Below, one piece after another: positions 35,616 through 43,806 of a stretch of DNA of 64,000 bases. The DNA is from GAS368 sp965227745 (GTDB lineage Bacteria > Verrucomicrobiota > Verrucomicrobiia > Opitutales > Opitutaceae): positions 5,704,001 to 5,768,000 of the forward strand of contig OZ245769.1 in assembly GCA_965227745.1 (NCBI GenBank). The letters run 5' to 3'. The translations under genes and the position numbers were made by a program. Positions within the stretch are counted from its first letter, which is position 1. Every line of letters begins with the position of its first letter. A model generated the notes under the pieces. The model was given only the letters and a program-made list of their open reading frames with translations. It was not told the DNA's origin and made no database searches.

Positions 35616-35628
35616 CTCCGTTTCCTCC

Positions 35629-36228
35629 ATGAAGATCAAATCCGCCGATTTCGACCGCAGCGCCCCCAGCCTTGAGGCCTGCCCCAATGTCCCCTGGCCG
35701 GAATTTGCCTTCATCGGCCGTTCCAACGTCGGCAAGTCCTCCCTCATCAACCTCCTCACCGAGCGCCGCGAACTCGCCAAGGTCTCCGACATGCCCGGCA
35801 AGACCAAGCTGATGAATTTCTTCCGCATCAACGGCAACTGGACCCTCGTCGACCTCCCCGGCTACGGCTACGCCCGCGTCGGCGCCAACGAACGCGCCGA
35901 TTTCAACGAAGCCGCCGCCGACTACATCGAGCGCCGTGAACAGCTCCAGCTCGTCTTCGTCCTCATCGACACCCGCCTCGACCTCCAGCGCGTCGACCTC
36001 GAATTCCTCACCTGGCTCGTCGAAACCCGCCGCCCCTTCGCCCTCGTCTTCACCAAGATCGACAAACTCTCCGCCACCCAGGCCCAGACCAACATCGCGA
36101 AGTTCATGAAATCCGTCTTCGCCCCCGACGCCCACCTCCCCCGCACCTTCGCCACCTCTCTCAAAACCAAAGCCGGCCGCATGGAGATTCTGAAATACAT
36201 CGAAGAAGTCATGAAGCCCGGCAAGTGA
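35629..36228 (+). CDS. ysxC: Ribosome biogenesis GTPase YsxC/EngB
   Basis: 199 residues. G1 G-R-S-N-V-G-K-S (30-37), G2 around K-T-K-L-M-N-F, G3 D-L-P-G-Y-G, G4 T-K-I-D and G5-like A-T-S-L-K. This TRAFAC GTPase assists late assembly of the 50S subunit. Full length for the family. The gene is preceded by a stack of terminal repeats and followed within 3 bp by a hairpin repeat. Confidence 0.95.
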   Translation: MKIKSADFDRSAPSLEACPNVPWPEFAFIGRSNVGKSSLINLLTERRELAKVSDMPGKTKLMNFFRINGNWTLVDLPGYGYARVGANERADFNEAAADYIERREQLQLVFVLIDTRLDLQRVDLEFLTWLVETRRPFALVFTKIDKLSATQAQTNIAKFMKSVFAPDAHLPRTFATSLKTKAGRMEILKYIEEVMKPGK

Positions 36229-36230
36229 TC

Positions 36231-36265
36231 GAGGTGGACGGCGATCTCCGAGCGCCGTCTTCAGG
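36231..36265. repeat. GACGGCG/CGCCGTC hairpin repeat, copy 1
   Basis: AGGTGGACGGCGATCTCCGA then GCGCCGTCTTCAG; stem GACGGCG-ATCTCCGAG-CGCCGTC, right after the ysxC stop. Four relatives lie at 39.3, 39.35, 43.70 and 43.77 kb. Confidence 0.75.
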
Positions 36266-36299
36266 ACATCCGCCAACCTCCACGCGTCCAATCTACCCC

Positions 36300-36442
36300 T
36301 TGTCATTCTGAGCGCAGCGAAGATACCGAGCGAAGCGACAGGCTTGGGCATCCAGCTTGATCCACGCACCCATTGGAGGGTGCGAACGATTTCAAACTCA
36401 TGTGTCCGCGCGGTATCCATCCGTGTAATCCGTGGTTAAAAT
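36300..36442. repeat. Repeat cluster before DUF3817 gene
   Basis: Holds TGTCATTCTGAGCGCAGCGA, a type of repeat I have seen in many bacterial spacers, then at 36411-36442 a decayed triple-heptamer end (reverse strand CACGGAT, CACGGAT, third copy lost). Confidence 0.6.
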
Positions 36443-36506
36443 TCCTTCCGCCTTTCTGGCTCTCAGCTCTAGACTCTTAGCTCTCAACTTTCCTCCCTTC
36501 CATCCC

Positions 36507-36824
36507 ATGCACTCCCTCAAAACCGCCCTCGGCCGCCTCCGCGTCATCGGAATGTGGGAAGGCGCCTCCTTTCTCATCCTTCTCCTCATCGCGATGCCGC
36601 TAAAGTATTTCGCCGACTGGCCCCTCGGCGTCCGCGTCGTCGGCATGGCGCACGGCGTCCTTTTCATTCTCTATCTCTGGGCCGCCATCCAAGCCGCCCT
36701 GGAATACGACTGGCCCTGGAAACGCACCGCCGCCGTCCTCGCCGCCAGCGTGCTCCCCGCCGGCCCCTTCATCGTCGACGCCAAGATCCTCCGCGCCGCC
36801 GAAGCCGAGCTCCCGAAAACCTAA
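36507..36824 (+). CDS. DUF3817 membrane protein
   Basis: 105 residues from ATG at 36507 (MHSLKTALGRLRV); the upstream extension is repeat-derived. Three hydrophobic helices, with R-V-I-G-M-W-E-G-A-S-F-L-I-L-L and G-x-x-H-G-V-L-F-I-L-Y, the marks of DUF3817. Family members are small inner-membrane proteins of unknown function. Confidence 0.85.
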   Translation: MHSLKTALGRLRVIGMWEGASFLILLLIAMPLKYFADWPLGVRVVGMAHGVLFILYLWAAIQAALEYDWPWKRTAAVLAASVLPAGPFIVDAKILRAAEAELPKT

Positions 36825-36899
36825 TCTCCCGCGCGCGCGTCTACCTCGCGCCCGCTCACCCCTCGCTTCCTCCCGCCCCCGCGCCTCGCCCGTGCCGCC

Positions 36900-37064
36900 A
36901 TGAAAAAGCCCACCCGCGACGAACGCCAGCGCATGTGTGTCCGCAAGCGCCGCTACAACTCCCAGGGCGACGCCCTCGAAGCCGCCGCCATCCTCGGCCT
37001 CTCCCGCCAGCGCCAAGCCTACCACTGCCCCCTCTGCCGCAAGTGGCATCTCACGTCATCTTGA
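36900..37064 (+). CDS. 54-residue zinc-ribbon-like small protein
   Basis: Reads MKKPTRDERQRMCVRKRRYN, then A-L-E-A-A-A-I-L-G-L-S and Y-H-C-P-L-C-R-K-W-H-L-T-S-S. One Cys near residue 13 and the C-P-L-C pair suggest a single zinc site with the following His. Similar small proteins with Y-x-C-P-x-C-x-x-W-H-L-T ends occur widely, without known function. The reading frame, ATG and compact Cys/His motif support a real gene; it is too short for many gene finders. Confidence 0.65.
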   Translation: MKKPTRDERQRMCVRKRRYNSQGDALEAAAILGLSRQRQAYHCPLCRKWHLTSS

Positions 37065-37081
37065 TAGAATGACGCTGGTTA

Positions 37082-37588
37082 ATGAATGCCTTTATTTTAA
37101 CTCCGCCCATTTTGGCCAAGCCCAATATTGCCGTCTCACTTATTCAGGTGGGCGACATGCCTGCTCCCGAATCGTTGATCGTTAGTCTCGGGAATTGGTC
37201 GACGGTGGATTTATTCGCTCATTGGGGCTTCGAAATTGGGTCGCTCCTCGAGCTGAAGCGAAACCGTTGCTGCCTTGTTAGTGGGCTCACCGTCCTGAAT
37301 GGTACGCAGGTACCCACGGAATGGTGGCGGATGTATGCAGCCGATTCGGTGGTGAAAGTTCACTGCCAAGTTTTGAATACTCTAGAATTGGGCGACTTGA
37401 GCGCGTGGAATTCCTCCGAGAACTGGTGGAAGAATATTCCGGACTACCGCCGTTTCTTTGCTGATGGAGACGGTAAGTGCGAAATATCAGAGTGGGAGGT
37501 GTCGATCGATAGCCTCACGTGCTGGCATCGGCAGTACGATATTCTGCGTCGGCGTATTCGCTCAGTTCATGACGAACTTAGTGACTAG
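37082..37588 (+). CDS. Unrecognised cytoplasmic protein, AT-richer than surroundings
   Basis: 168 residues, 17 bp after the zinc-ribbon gene. I recognise no family. The sequence is acidic and rich in Trp (W-S-T-V-D-L-F-A-H-W-G, E-W-W-R-M, N-W-W-K-N), with no signal peptide or membrane helix. Codon use is visibly less GC-biased than neighbours, which suggests acquisition by transfer. Size, acidity and Trp content recall immunity-type or defence accessory proteins, but nothing in the neighbourhood supports that. Confidence 0.6.
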   Translation: MNAFILTPPILAKPNIAVSLIQVGDMPAPESLIVSLGNWSTVDLFAHWGFEIGSLLELKRNRCCLVSGLTVLNGTQVPTEWWRMYAADSVVKVHCQVLNTLELGDLSAWNSSENWWKNIPDYRRFFADGDGKCEISEWEVSIDSLTCWHRQYDILRRRIRSVHDELSD

Positions 37589-37704
37589 CGGCGAGAGGCC
37601 GCGCGCCGATGCTCGTAGGTCCGCTTTCCCCGAACCACGCTTGCCTGCCACGGTCGATAGAGTAGGGTGGGGCTGTCTTGTTCATCCGCCACCCCGCGTC
37701 CCCT

Positions 37705-38943
37705 ATGAACTCTCCGACTCTGCTCGTTCGTCTCGCCCGCCCGCTCCTCGCGTTCTTTGTCGTGCTCGTTTCATTCACGCCCGCACTCCGCGCCGCCGCG
37801 CCCGCCGCCCCGCTCCTCGACAAAAACGGCAACCCCGCCGGTCTCCACACCCTCGCCATCGGCGACACCGCGCCCGATTTCTCACTCCCCGGCATCGACG
37901 GCCGCACGTACAAGCTCGCCGATTTCGCCGGCCCCGACGTGCTGATGGTCCTCTTCACGTCCAACCATTGCCCGACCTCGCACGGCATCGAGAAGCGCCT
38001 CCAGAAACTCCGCGACGATTACCGTGGCAAGAGCTTCACCCTTGTCGCCATCAATCCCAACCACCCCGACGGCCTCAGCGCCGACGAGCTCGGCTACGGC
38101 GAGTACACCGATTCCTTCGCCGACATGAAGCCCTACGCGAAGAGCAACGGCTGGGATTTCCCGTACCTCTACGACGGCGACAAGCAACTCACCGCGCGCG
38201 CCTACGGCTGCCTCGCCACGCCCCACGTCTTCATCTTCGATAAAGACCGCCGCCTCCGCTACGCCGGCCGCTTCGACGATTCCCGCGTGCCCGATGAAGC
38301 CTCCGTGAAATCCCCCGACGCTCGCAACGCCGTCGAAGCCCTCCTCGCCGGCCGCCCCGTCCCCGTTCCGCTCACCAAGCCCCACGGCTGTTCCACCAAG
38401 TGGCGCGAGAAGCACGCGAAGCACCTGGAACTCGAAGCCTCGTGGACTAAAATCCCCGTCACGCTCGCCACCACCGATGCCGCCGGCGTCGCCGCCCTCC
38501 GCGCCAACGCCACCAATAAATTCCGCCTGATCAACGTCTGGGCCACGTGGTGCGAACCCTGCGTCACCGAGTTCCCCTCGCTCGTCGCCCTCTCGCGCCA
38601 ATTCGACATGCGCGATTTCGAACTCGTCACGCTCAGCCTCGACGACCCGAAGCAGGAAACCAAAGCCCAAGCCTTCCTCCAAAAACAAGGCGCCGGCCTC
38701 ACCAAGCGCCGCCAGGACTCCGTCAACAAAGAGGGCCGTAAGACCAACCACTACCTCGTCGCCGGCGTCGGCCAGGACGACCTCGTCGCCGCCCTCGACA
38801 AAGACTGGCCCGGCCCGCTCCCGCACACGATCCTCGTCGCCCCTGGCGGAAAAATCGTCTGGCGCCACAACGGCCCCATCGACCACGACACCGCCCGCGC
38901 CGCCATCGTCTCCGCCCTCACGCCGTACTGGGAAGGGAAGTAA
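37705..38943 (+). CDS. Exported double-thioredoxin-fold protein
   Basis: 412 residues from ATG at 37705 with a signal peptide (about 1-33); the frame upstream would begin with TTG. First domain (about 45-215) is peroxiredoxin/AhpC-TSA-like: G-D-T-A-P-D-F-S-L-P-G-I-D-G and F-T-S-N-H-C-P-T-S with a lone Cys, as in alkyl-hydroperoxide or thiol-disulfide proteins that lack a resolving Cys nearby. Second domain (about 245-410) is TlpA-like with W-A-T-W-C-E-P-C and a cis-Pro region L-P-H-T-I-L-V. Probably a periplasmic thiol oxidoreductase; the tandem arrangement of two different redox types is uncommon. Confidence 0.82.
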   Translation: MNSPTLLVRLARPLLAFFVVLVSFTPALRAAAPAAPLLDKNGNPAGLHTLAIGDTAPDFSLPGIDGRTYKLADFAGPDVLMVLFTSNHCPTSHGIEKRLQKLRDDYRGKSFTLVAINPNHPDGLSADELGYGEYTDSFADMKPYAKSNGWDFPYLYDGDKQLTARAYGCLATPHVFIFDKDRRLRYAGRFDDSRVPDEASVKSPDARNAVEALLAGRPVPVPLTKPHGCSTKWREKHAKHLELEASWTKIPVTLATTDAAGVAALRANATNKFRLINVWATWCEPCVTEFPSLVALSRQFDMRDFELVTLSLDDPKQETKAQAFLQKQGAGLTKRRQDSVNKEGRKTNHYLVAGVGQDDLVAALDKDWPGPLPHTILVAPGGKIVWRHNGPIDHDTARAAIVSALTPYWEGK

Positions 38944-39455
38944 ACCTGCACCGATATTTTCTGGTAGTCGCGAGCGCGAGCGAGCGGATGGCAGCACCAC
39001 GCACTCACACTCGCCGCTACTTTTTTTAGAGCGCCACAGTTTGAACTGTGGGAGGGGCTTTATGCCCCGACTTCCGCGATGCGCCTCCCCGTAGCCACGA
39101 GCACCAGCACGTGGTCTATGCCGAGTTTGAACTTTCGCGTAGCGGCGAGCACCAGCGAGCCGACCTCGCCCCCGAGCCACGCACTCGAGGCGCTTGGTAG
39201 CCGCGAGCGTAAGCGAGTGGTCACAGCGCTCGCCCCCTCTGCGCCAATCACAGCCCCCAGACATCCCAAAGCGACGCTTGAGGTGGACGTCGACCTCCGG
39301 GCGACGTCGTGAGGGCGAACCTGAAAATTACGACGGCAGTCGCATCAGCTGAAGACGGCGCTCGGAGATCGCCGTCCACCTCTAAGCCCGAGCCCCTAAC
39401 CTCGCATTCATCTTTCCTACCGCAGGGTTGCGGTCAGCCACTGCGCTAGCCTGCC
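38944..39455. other. 512-bp repeat-rich spacer
   Basis: No gene seen. Contains three to four copies of a GTAGCCGCGAGCGTNAGCGA type repeat (about 38968, 39090, 39137, 39199) and two GACGGCG/GACGTCG hairpins (39281-39313, 39349-39383) in opposite orientation. Confidence 0.6.
39281..39383. repeat. Inverted pair of GACGNCG hairpin repeats
   Basis: Copy at 39281-39313 has stem GACGTCG-ACCTCCGGG-CGACGTC; the copy at 39349-39383 (opposite strand) has GACGGCG-ATCTCCGAG-CGCCGTC. The middle stem base pair differs in both arms together, a compensatory change. Confidence 0.75.
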
Positions 39456-40601
39456 TCACGGCAACAAATACACCTCCACCAGCGCCACGCCCGTCGTCCC
39501 GCCCGCTCCCGCCACGCGAAACGTATACGCCCCCGGGTCCAGCGTGAGCACGAGCGCGCTGTCCTTGCTCCCCGCCGTGAGTGCAAAGGTCGCGGCCTGC
39601 GTGGTCGCCGTCGCCACCGAAATTGCCGGCACCGCGCTCTGCTGCTCCCAATTATCATTCGTCGCGAGCGTCGTCGTCCCCTTGAATGCCGTGAGCACCG
39701 GATCGGCCAGAAAACCCGTCACGCCAAATTGCGCGAGCCCCGGGCCCACCGCGCGCACGAGCACGCGGCGCGAGGTCGCACCGGTGATCACGAGCCCCGG
39801 GATGAGCACCCCATCACCGCTGCCCACCTGCGCGCGCGCCGAGAGATTCGCGAGTTGTCCGCTGCCCGTATCCGTCGGCGTGACGGTCGTCACCGTCGCG
39901 CCGAGTTCGCTGGGAAATTTGCTGATGTCCAGGTCCGGCGTCGTGTTCCACGCCTTCACATAGTTCGCCGGCTTCTGCACCGTCGTGCGAAAGATCACCG
40001 TGTTATCCACAAACAAATCCGCGGTCCAAATGAACTTCGCGTTCGTGAAATCCGCCGCCACGTAGTCGCCGTCCGGCTTCACCGTTTCCGTCGCGTACTC
40101 CGTCGCGTTGCTCCACGCGCTGTCGTCGAAATCGATCGCGTACCAGTTGGCTGGGATGTCGATGTACTCGACGATGGGGTTGGTCACGCTGCGATTGGTC
40201 GGCCCGCGGAAAAACGCCTTCGCCTTCCAGGTCGCGTTGGTGACCGTGCCGTCGCCGAGCTTCAGGATGAGGCCGCCGTCGCCCAACTGCGTGCCGTACT
40301 CGAGCCCGGTCTTCGGATCCGCATTGTCCTTCGCGATCACCGCGATCGTCATCGGATACTCGGGCAGGATCTTCACCGATACCTGATTGTGCGGCAGAAA
40401 ATCGATGGAGTCCGTCGCCACGAGTTTCCCGTTGATGAAGATCGCGCACCAGTTGTCCGCGTACGCATTGAGCACGATGGTCTGATTGATCCCCGGCTTC
40501 ACCTGACCGGTGGTGCCCTGGGCAAAAATCGGCGTGGCCGTCCCGGCCAACGAAACGACCAGAGCGAGGAGCAACGCGAGCGAACGACGGGGACTTTTCA
40601 T
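39456..40601 (-). CDS. Exported protein with C-terminal repeat module
   Basis: 381 residues with signal peptide (about 1-28, ending F-A-Q). Residues 30-245 are beta-rich and unlike any family I know, with W-C-A-I-F-I-N-G-K-L-V and W-Y-A-I-D-F-D-D-S-A-W patterns as in carbohydrate-binding or sandwich domains. Residues about 250-381 are a module (L-S-A-R-A-Q-V-G-S-G-D-G-V-L, R-R-V-L-V-R-A-V-G-P-G-L, N-D-N-W, V-A-L-V-E-V-Y) that occurs twice more in the DUF1800 protein of this window. Probably surface or periplasmic. Confidence 0.8.
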   Translation of the reverse strand: MKSPRRSLALLLALVVSLAGTATPIFAQGTTGQVKPGINQTIVLNAYADNWCAIFINGKLVATDSIDFLPHNQVSVKILPEYPMTIAVIAKDNADPKTGLEYGTQLGDGGLILKLGDGTVTNATWKAKAFFRGPTNRSVTNPIVEYIDIPANWYAIDFDDSAWSNATEYATETVKPDGDYVAADFTNAKFIWTADLFVDNTVIFRTTVQKPANYVKAWNTTPDLDISKFPSELGATVTTVTPTDTGSGQLANLSARAQVGSGDGVLIPGLVITGATSRRVLVRAVGPGLAQFGVTGFLADPVLTAFKGTTTLATNDNWEQQSAVPAISVATATTQAATFALTAGSKDSALVLTLDPGAYTFRVAGAGGTTGVALVEVYLLP

Positions 40602-40670
40602 GGGACGAGAGGGGTTGACTGGATCGTCAACCTTACCACCGCTTCCATGAAGCAGAGATTAAGCCGCGAC

Positions 40671-41165
40671 CTATGCTGCGTTCTTGCCCGCGTTATTTCC
40701 GCGATAGTAACGGTCCGCCAGAAACGCCAGCGGCAGCCCGATGGCCGCGATCAATATCCCCGCCGCGATAGCCGCGCGTTGCAGGTTAAACGGTCCCACC
40801 GTGATCGCGCTCAACCGCACCACGATTTGCGTCGTCACCACCCACGCCAGCACGCCGCACAACACACCCGTTAGCACGCGGCTCTTCCTCAAAAACGGCA
40901 CGCGCGGGTACAGCGCGAAAAACGTCACGGTGATCGCCAGCGCGATCACATAGTGAAACCCCAGCCCCCAGACCATCATCGGCGTCCCGCCGCTAAACGC
41001 CGCTTTGCCATACACCCCGCTCGCGATGTACTGAAAAAGCCGCACCTGCGTCCCGCCCGCCTGCGCGGTCTGGATCATCGCCGCGCCGATATCCAGCGTG
41101 CCGACCAGCAGCCACGCAAACACTATGGCCCTCGCCAGACTGGGCTTTGACGACGAAGCAGACAT
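40671..41165 (-). CDS. Four-helix membrane protein of unknown function
   Basis: 164 residues. Hydrophobic helices at about 12-30, 65-85, 95-118 and 128-148. The stretch L-F-Q-Y-I-A-S-G-V-Y-G-K-A-A-F-S-G-G-T between helices one and two looks conserved-type, and I have seen similar small membrane proteins without assigned function. No operon partner. Confidence 0.7.
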   Translation of the reverse strand: MSASSSKPSLARAIVFAWLLVGTLDIGAAMIQTAQAGGTQVRLFQYIASGVYGKAAFSGGTPMMVWGLGFHYVIALAITVTFFALYPRVPFLRKSRVLTGVLCGVLAWVVTTQIVVRLSAITVGPFNLQRAAIAAGILIAAIGLPLAFLADRYYRGNNAGKNAA

Positions 41166-41470
41166 GGGGAAGCAACTACGTCTGGAAATGCCACCCCCGC
41201 CCGCAATTCCAACGGAAAACGACCTCGCAACCGGTTTGGCCCCACCGGATTTTATCCGCGGAGGTCGCGAAAAAACGCGAAGGCCTCGCGGCTACTTCAC
41301 GCTCCGCCCCAAATCAACCGCTGGAAAACAGTTAACAGGAAGAACGAGAAGATCGGTAAGAATATATCCTCAGCGACGAGCTGATTGAGTCTTCCCGCTC
41401 TTCCCGACCTTCCTGTTCAAAACGGAGCGCTCTATGCCGCCGTACGCCTCTCAACGCTAAAGTCACTTTC

Positions 41471-41505
41471 GACCTTCGCTTCTTTTCGCGCTCCTCGCGG
41501 TTACC
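41471..41505. repeat. Degenerate triple-heptamer repeat
   Basis: Reverse strand: AACCGCGAGG, GCGCGAAAAG, AGCGAAGG. Spacing kept, sequence decayed. Confidence 0.45.
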
Positions 41506-41575
41506 TGCCTTCTGCTTTTGATGTCTGGACTCTCATCCGCCCATATCAACCGACTTGGGTATCGTATCGGAGTTC

Positions 41576-41603
41576 ACAAAAAGGGCGGACCAAAAGTCCG
41601 CCC
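41576..41603 (-). terminator. Intrinsic terminator downstream of osmC-like gene
   Basis: On the minus strand GGGCGGAC-TTTTG-GTCCGCCC followed by TTTTTGTG, about 100 bp after the OsmC-like stop. Confidence 0.7.
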
Positions 41604-41620
41604 TGCCTTGGCTTTGCTCC

Positions 41621-41655
41621 GGCCTTCGTCTCTTCGCGTCTTTGCGCTAAAGAGA
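41621..41655. repeat. Solo triple-heptamer repeat (GCGAAG type)
   Basis: Reverse strand: CGCAAAG, CGCGAAG, then GACGAAG. Confidence 0.55.
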
Positions 41656-41705
41656 AGCAGGGCGGTATCGCTGCGCCGTATTCGAGTGCCTGCCGCTCTA
41701 GCCGC

Positions 41706-42131
41706 TCAGACCAGCGTCGCTGTCAGTGTGATCTCCAGATTGAGCACGCGCGAGATCGGGCAGCCGGCCTTGGCCGCGGCGGCGATCTCGTTGAACTTTT
41801 CGACGCTGATGCCCGGGACCTGCGCAGTCGCGGTCAGATGGGAGGTCGTGAGGGTCCAGCCCTTGGGCGGCACATTGTCGAGCGATACCTCGGCCTTCAC
41901 CTCGATGCGCTCAGGCTTGAAGCCCGCCTCGCCGAGGGCGGCGGAAAAGGCCATTGCGAAGCAGCCCGAGTGGGCGGCGGCGATCAGTTCCTCGGGATTG
42001 GTGCCCGGGCCGGTCGCGAAGCGCGACGCGAAGGAGTATTGCGTGTCATTGAGCGCACCGCCCGGGGCGGTGAGGTGGCCTTTGCCTTCTTTGAGTGAAC
42101 CATTCCAGACAGCCGTGGCAGTACGTTTCAT
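41706..42131 (-). CDS. OsmC-family peroxide reductase
   Basis: 141 residues from ATG at 42131 (MKRTATAVWNG). Two redox cysteines in family position: A-H-S-G-C-F-A-M and K-A-G-C-P-I-S; N-P-E-E-L-I-A-A-A-H precedes the first. OsmC proteins reduce organic hydroperoxides using dihydrolipoamide or thiols. Length is standard. The stop is followed by the terminator at 41.58 kb. Confidence 0.92.
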   Translation of the reverse strand: MKRTATAVWNGSLKEGKGHLTAPGGALNDTQYSFASRFATGPGTNPEELIAAAHSGCFAMAFSAALGEAGFKPERIEVKAEVSLDNVPPKGWTLTTSHLTATAQVPGISVEKFNEIAAAAKAGCPISRVLNLEITLTATLV

Positions 42132-42203
42132 AAGCAGGGGAGGTACGAGGTGGGATTGCAGCTTTCCGCCGGGCGACAGCCCGCGCGACATTGCCTCTAC
42201 TAT

Positions 42204-42617
42204 TCACTCTTCCCCGTCTTCACGCAAGGCGCCGCGGTTGTTTGGGAGCTTCTCCGGGAGGAAATAAAAGTATGTCATCAGCCACCAGCTCCACGACGTC
42301 CGGTACAACAGGAGCGGAATCCCCAGCCCCCCGAGCCCACCCAGCGCGATCGCCGTGAGCGATCCGATCACATTGAAAATCGAGAGCAAAATCACCGGCA
42401 CGATGAAGACCGCGATCGTCACCGTGTAGTTGATCACAAACGGCCCGAGGAAAAACCCGTCGCCGCGATCCAGCTTGAGCCCGCACGCCGGGCACTCGTC
42501 GTTGATCTTAAAGTGCGAGCCCGGCTTGAAGAGCGCGTGCGCGCTCCCGCAATTCGGACAACGGCCTGTGAGGCCACGGGTGACGATCTGGTTTCGACTG
42601 ACAGGCGTGAGGGGCAT
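42204..42617 (-). CDS. DUF983 membrane protein
   Basis: 137 residues. N-terminal zinc-ribbon-like R-C-P-N-C-G and C-P-A-C-G-L, then D-R-G-D-G-F-F-L-G-P-F-V-I-N-Y and two transmembrane helices, all hallmarks of DUF983. Proteins of this family are found near respiratory and oxidase genes in other bacteria, though none is here. Function unknown. Confidence 0.9.
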   Translation of the reverse strand: MPLTPVSRNQIVTRGLTGRCPNCGSAHALFKPGSHFKINDECPACGLKLDRGDGFFLGPFVINYTVTIAVFIVPVILLSIFNVIGSLTAIALGGLGGLGIPLLLYRTSWSWWLMTYFYFLPEKLPNNRGALREDGEE

Positions 42618-43194
42618 GCTGAAGGGATTTCCCCCAGCCTACGCTTTCACCTGCCCCACCGCAATAGGTTCGCCGGAGTTATGAGGCGCGGTAACGGAAC
42701 GGAGTAGGGGGCTCGTATCGTTCACCGCCCTCGTTCCGCCCGAGCGAACTGTCGGTGAAAGGCTACACCGGCGAAGTAGGCCGCCTGCTTGCAGGCGCTG
42801 GTGCGACTACCGAAAAGCGCGAGCAAGCTCTCACCTCATACCGATTACGAATTGAAATGAGACGATAGCGGCGTGCGTGGCGGACCTTGCTTGCCGATGT
42901 CCGAGGAGTGCTGCTTGTAGGGCTGCCGCTTGTCGGCAGGCCGTCGCGATTATTAGGTCCGCTGCTTGACGGCCCGGCGGCGAGCGCCGGCCCTACCGTC
43001 TCAAGCGAAGCGTAATGGGTATAAGCTCGCAGCTATCCTTTCACGGTCAGCCATTAGCGTCGTCTGAAAAAGTAGGGCGCGTTATCCCTAACGCGCCGCT
43101 CCGCGCACTCGTACCTCAAGAGCGTGGCGGCTCACGGATCAGCCTCCCCTCCCTCCACGCCCTTCGTTCGACGCGCCTCGTTTCGGCGCACCCT
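42618..43194. other. 577-bp spacer of stacked hairpin repeats
   Basis: No gene seen. Hairpins include CGCCTGC-TT-GCAGGCG (42782-42797), CTGCCG-CTTGT-CGGCAG (about 42922-42938), a related CGCTGCTTGACGGC, and the second copy of the double-hairpin repeat (43072-43152). Confidence 0.6.
43072..43152. repeat. Double-hairpin intergenic repeat, copy 2
   Basis: GGCGCGTTA-TCCC-TAACGCGCC with the same flanks as the copy at 1.2 kb, then a decayed second hairpin (GGCGGCT...CAGCCTCC). Confidence 0.75.
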
Positions 43195-43596
43195 TTAGCT
43201 CGCGACCGCCACCGGCGCCATCACCTTGAGCAGTCGGCCGGTGCTCGCATCGAGGCGCACGATCGTTCCGCTGATCGAGGTGACCGTCAGCACGTTCTTC
43301 CGCTCGTCGAAATCGCCCAGCGCGGCGCACGGGTCGTTCTCCAGCGGCCACTCCGCCAGCCACAGCAGGCGCAGGTTTGCATCGAGGCAGTAGAGATTCG
43401 GCATGCCCGGCAGCAGCCCGTAGGGATGCTCGCGCACGAAGCAGCACAGCGGCCCGCGGCTAAACTCCACCACCGCCGTCGCCAGCGGCGTATGCGCGGC
43501 GGCGCGCGAACCATGGCGGGTGAGCTGACAAAGCGTGCCGTCGATCACGGCGATGGGTTGAAGCGGGGTGTTCACGAGTGCTGGGTCGGAAAGCAC
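43195..43596 (-). CDS. Small PQQ/beta-propeller-like fragment protein, start uncertain
   Basis: About 133 residues if started at GTG 43596; a GTG at 43575 is an alternative, and the frame continues upstream through a hairpin repeat that cannot be real coding sequence. Contains M-P-N-L-Y-C-L-D-A-N-L-R-L-L-W and S-I-S-G-T-I-V-R-L-D-A-S-T-G-R-L-L, two blades of the PQQ/WD40-like pattern (x-x-L-D-x-x-T-G-x-x-L). Too short for a whole propeller, so a remnant or a small sensor is possible. Confidence 0.45.
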   Translation of the reverse strand: MLSDPALVNTPLQPIAVIDGTLCQLTRHGSRAAAHTPLATAVVEFSRGPLCCFVREHPYGLLPGMPNLYCLDANLRLLWLAEWPLENDPCAALGDFDERKNVLTVTSISGTIVRLDASTGRLLKVMAPVAVAS

Positions 43597-43696
43597 AACG
43601 ATTCGGTGACGTTTCGGCGACAACAATTTTTGCCCCTCCTTCCGACCCCCACCCAACCCAAAGTGTTGCTCCAGATCGACGAAGGCAGCCCGCCCG

Positions 43697-43800
43697 AAGG
43701 TGGACGGCGACCTCCGGGCGCCGTCTTCCGGAGCCGCGACGACCTCCGCAATTTTCGAATGTACCCTCCCGACGGCGCCCCGGAGGTCGCCGTCCATCTC
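43697..43800. repeat. Inverted pair of GACGGCG hairpin repeats
   Basis: 43697-43731 has stem GACGGCG-ACCTCCGGG-CGCCGTC; 43771-43800 carries the same unit on the other strand. Same family as at 36.2 and 39.3 kb. Confidence 0.75.
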
Positions 43801-43806
43801 ATCCGC

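Larger units (their letters stand above)
41166..41705. other. 540-bp spacer with solo repeats and a terminator
   Basis: No gene seen. AACAGGAAG (41335 region) pairs imperfectly with CTTCCTGTT (41412 region); two triple-heptamer relatives lie at 41471-41505 and 41621-41655; an intrinsic terminator is at 41576-41603. Confidence 0.55.

Noticed and set aside
43597..43797. Upstream part of the small propeller-like ORF
   Set aside because: It is translated from an inverted pair of hairpin repeats, so it is not plausible protein sequence.
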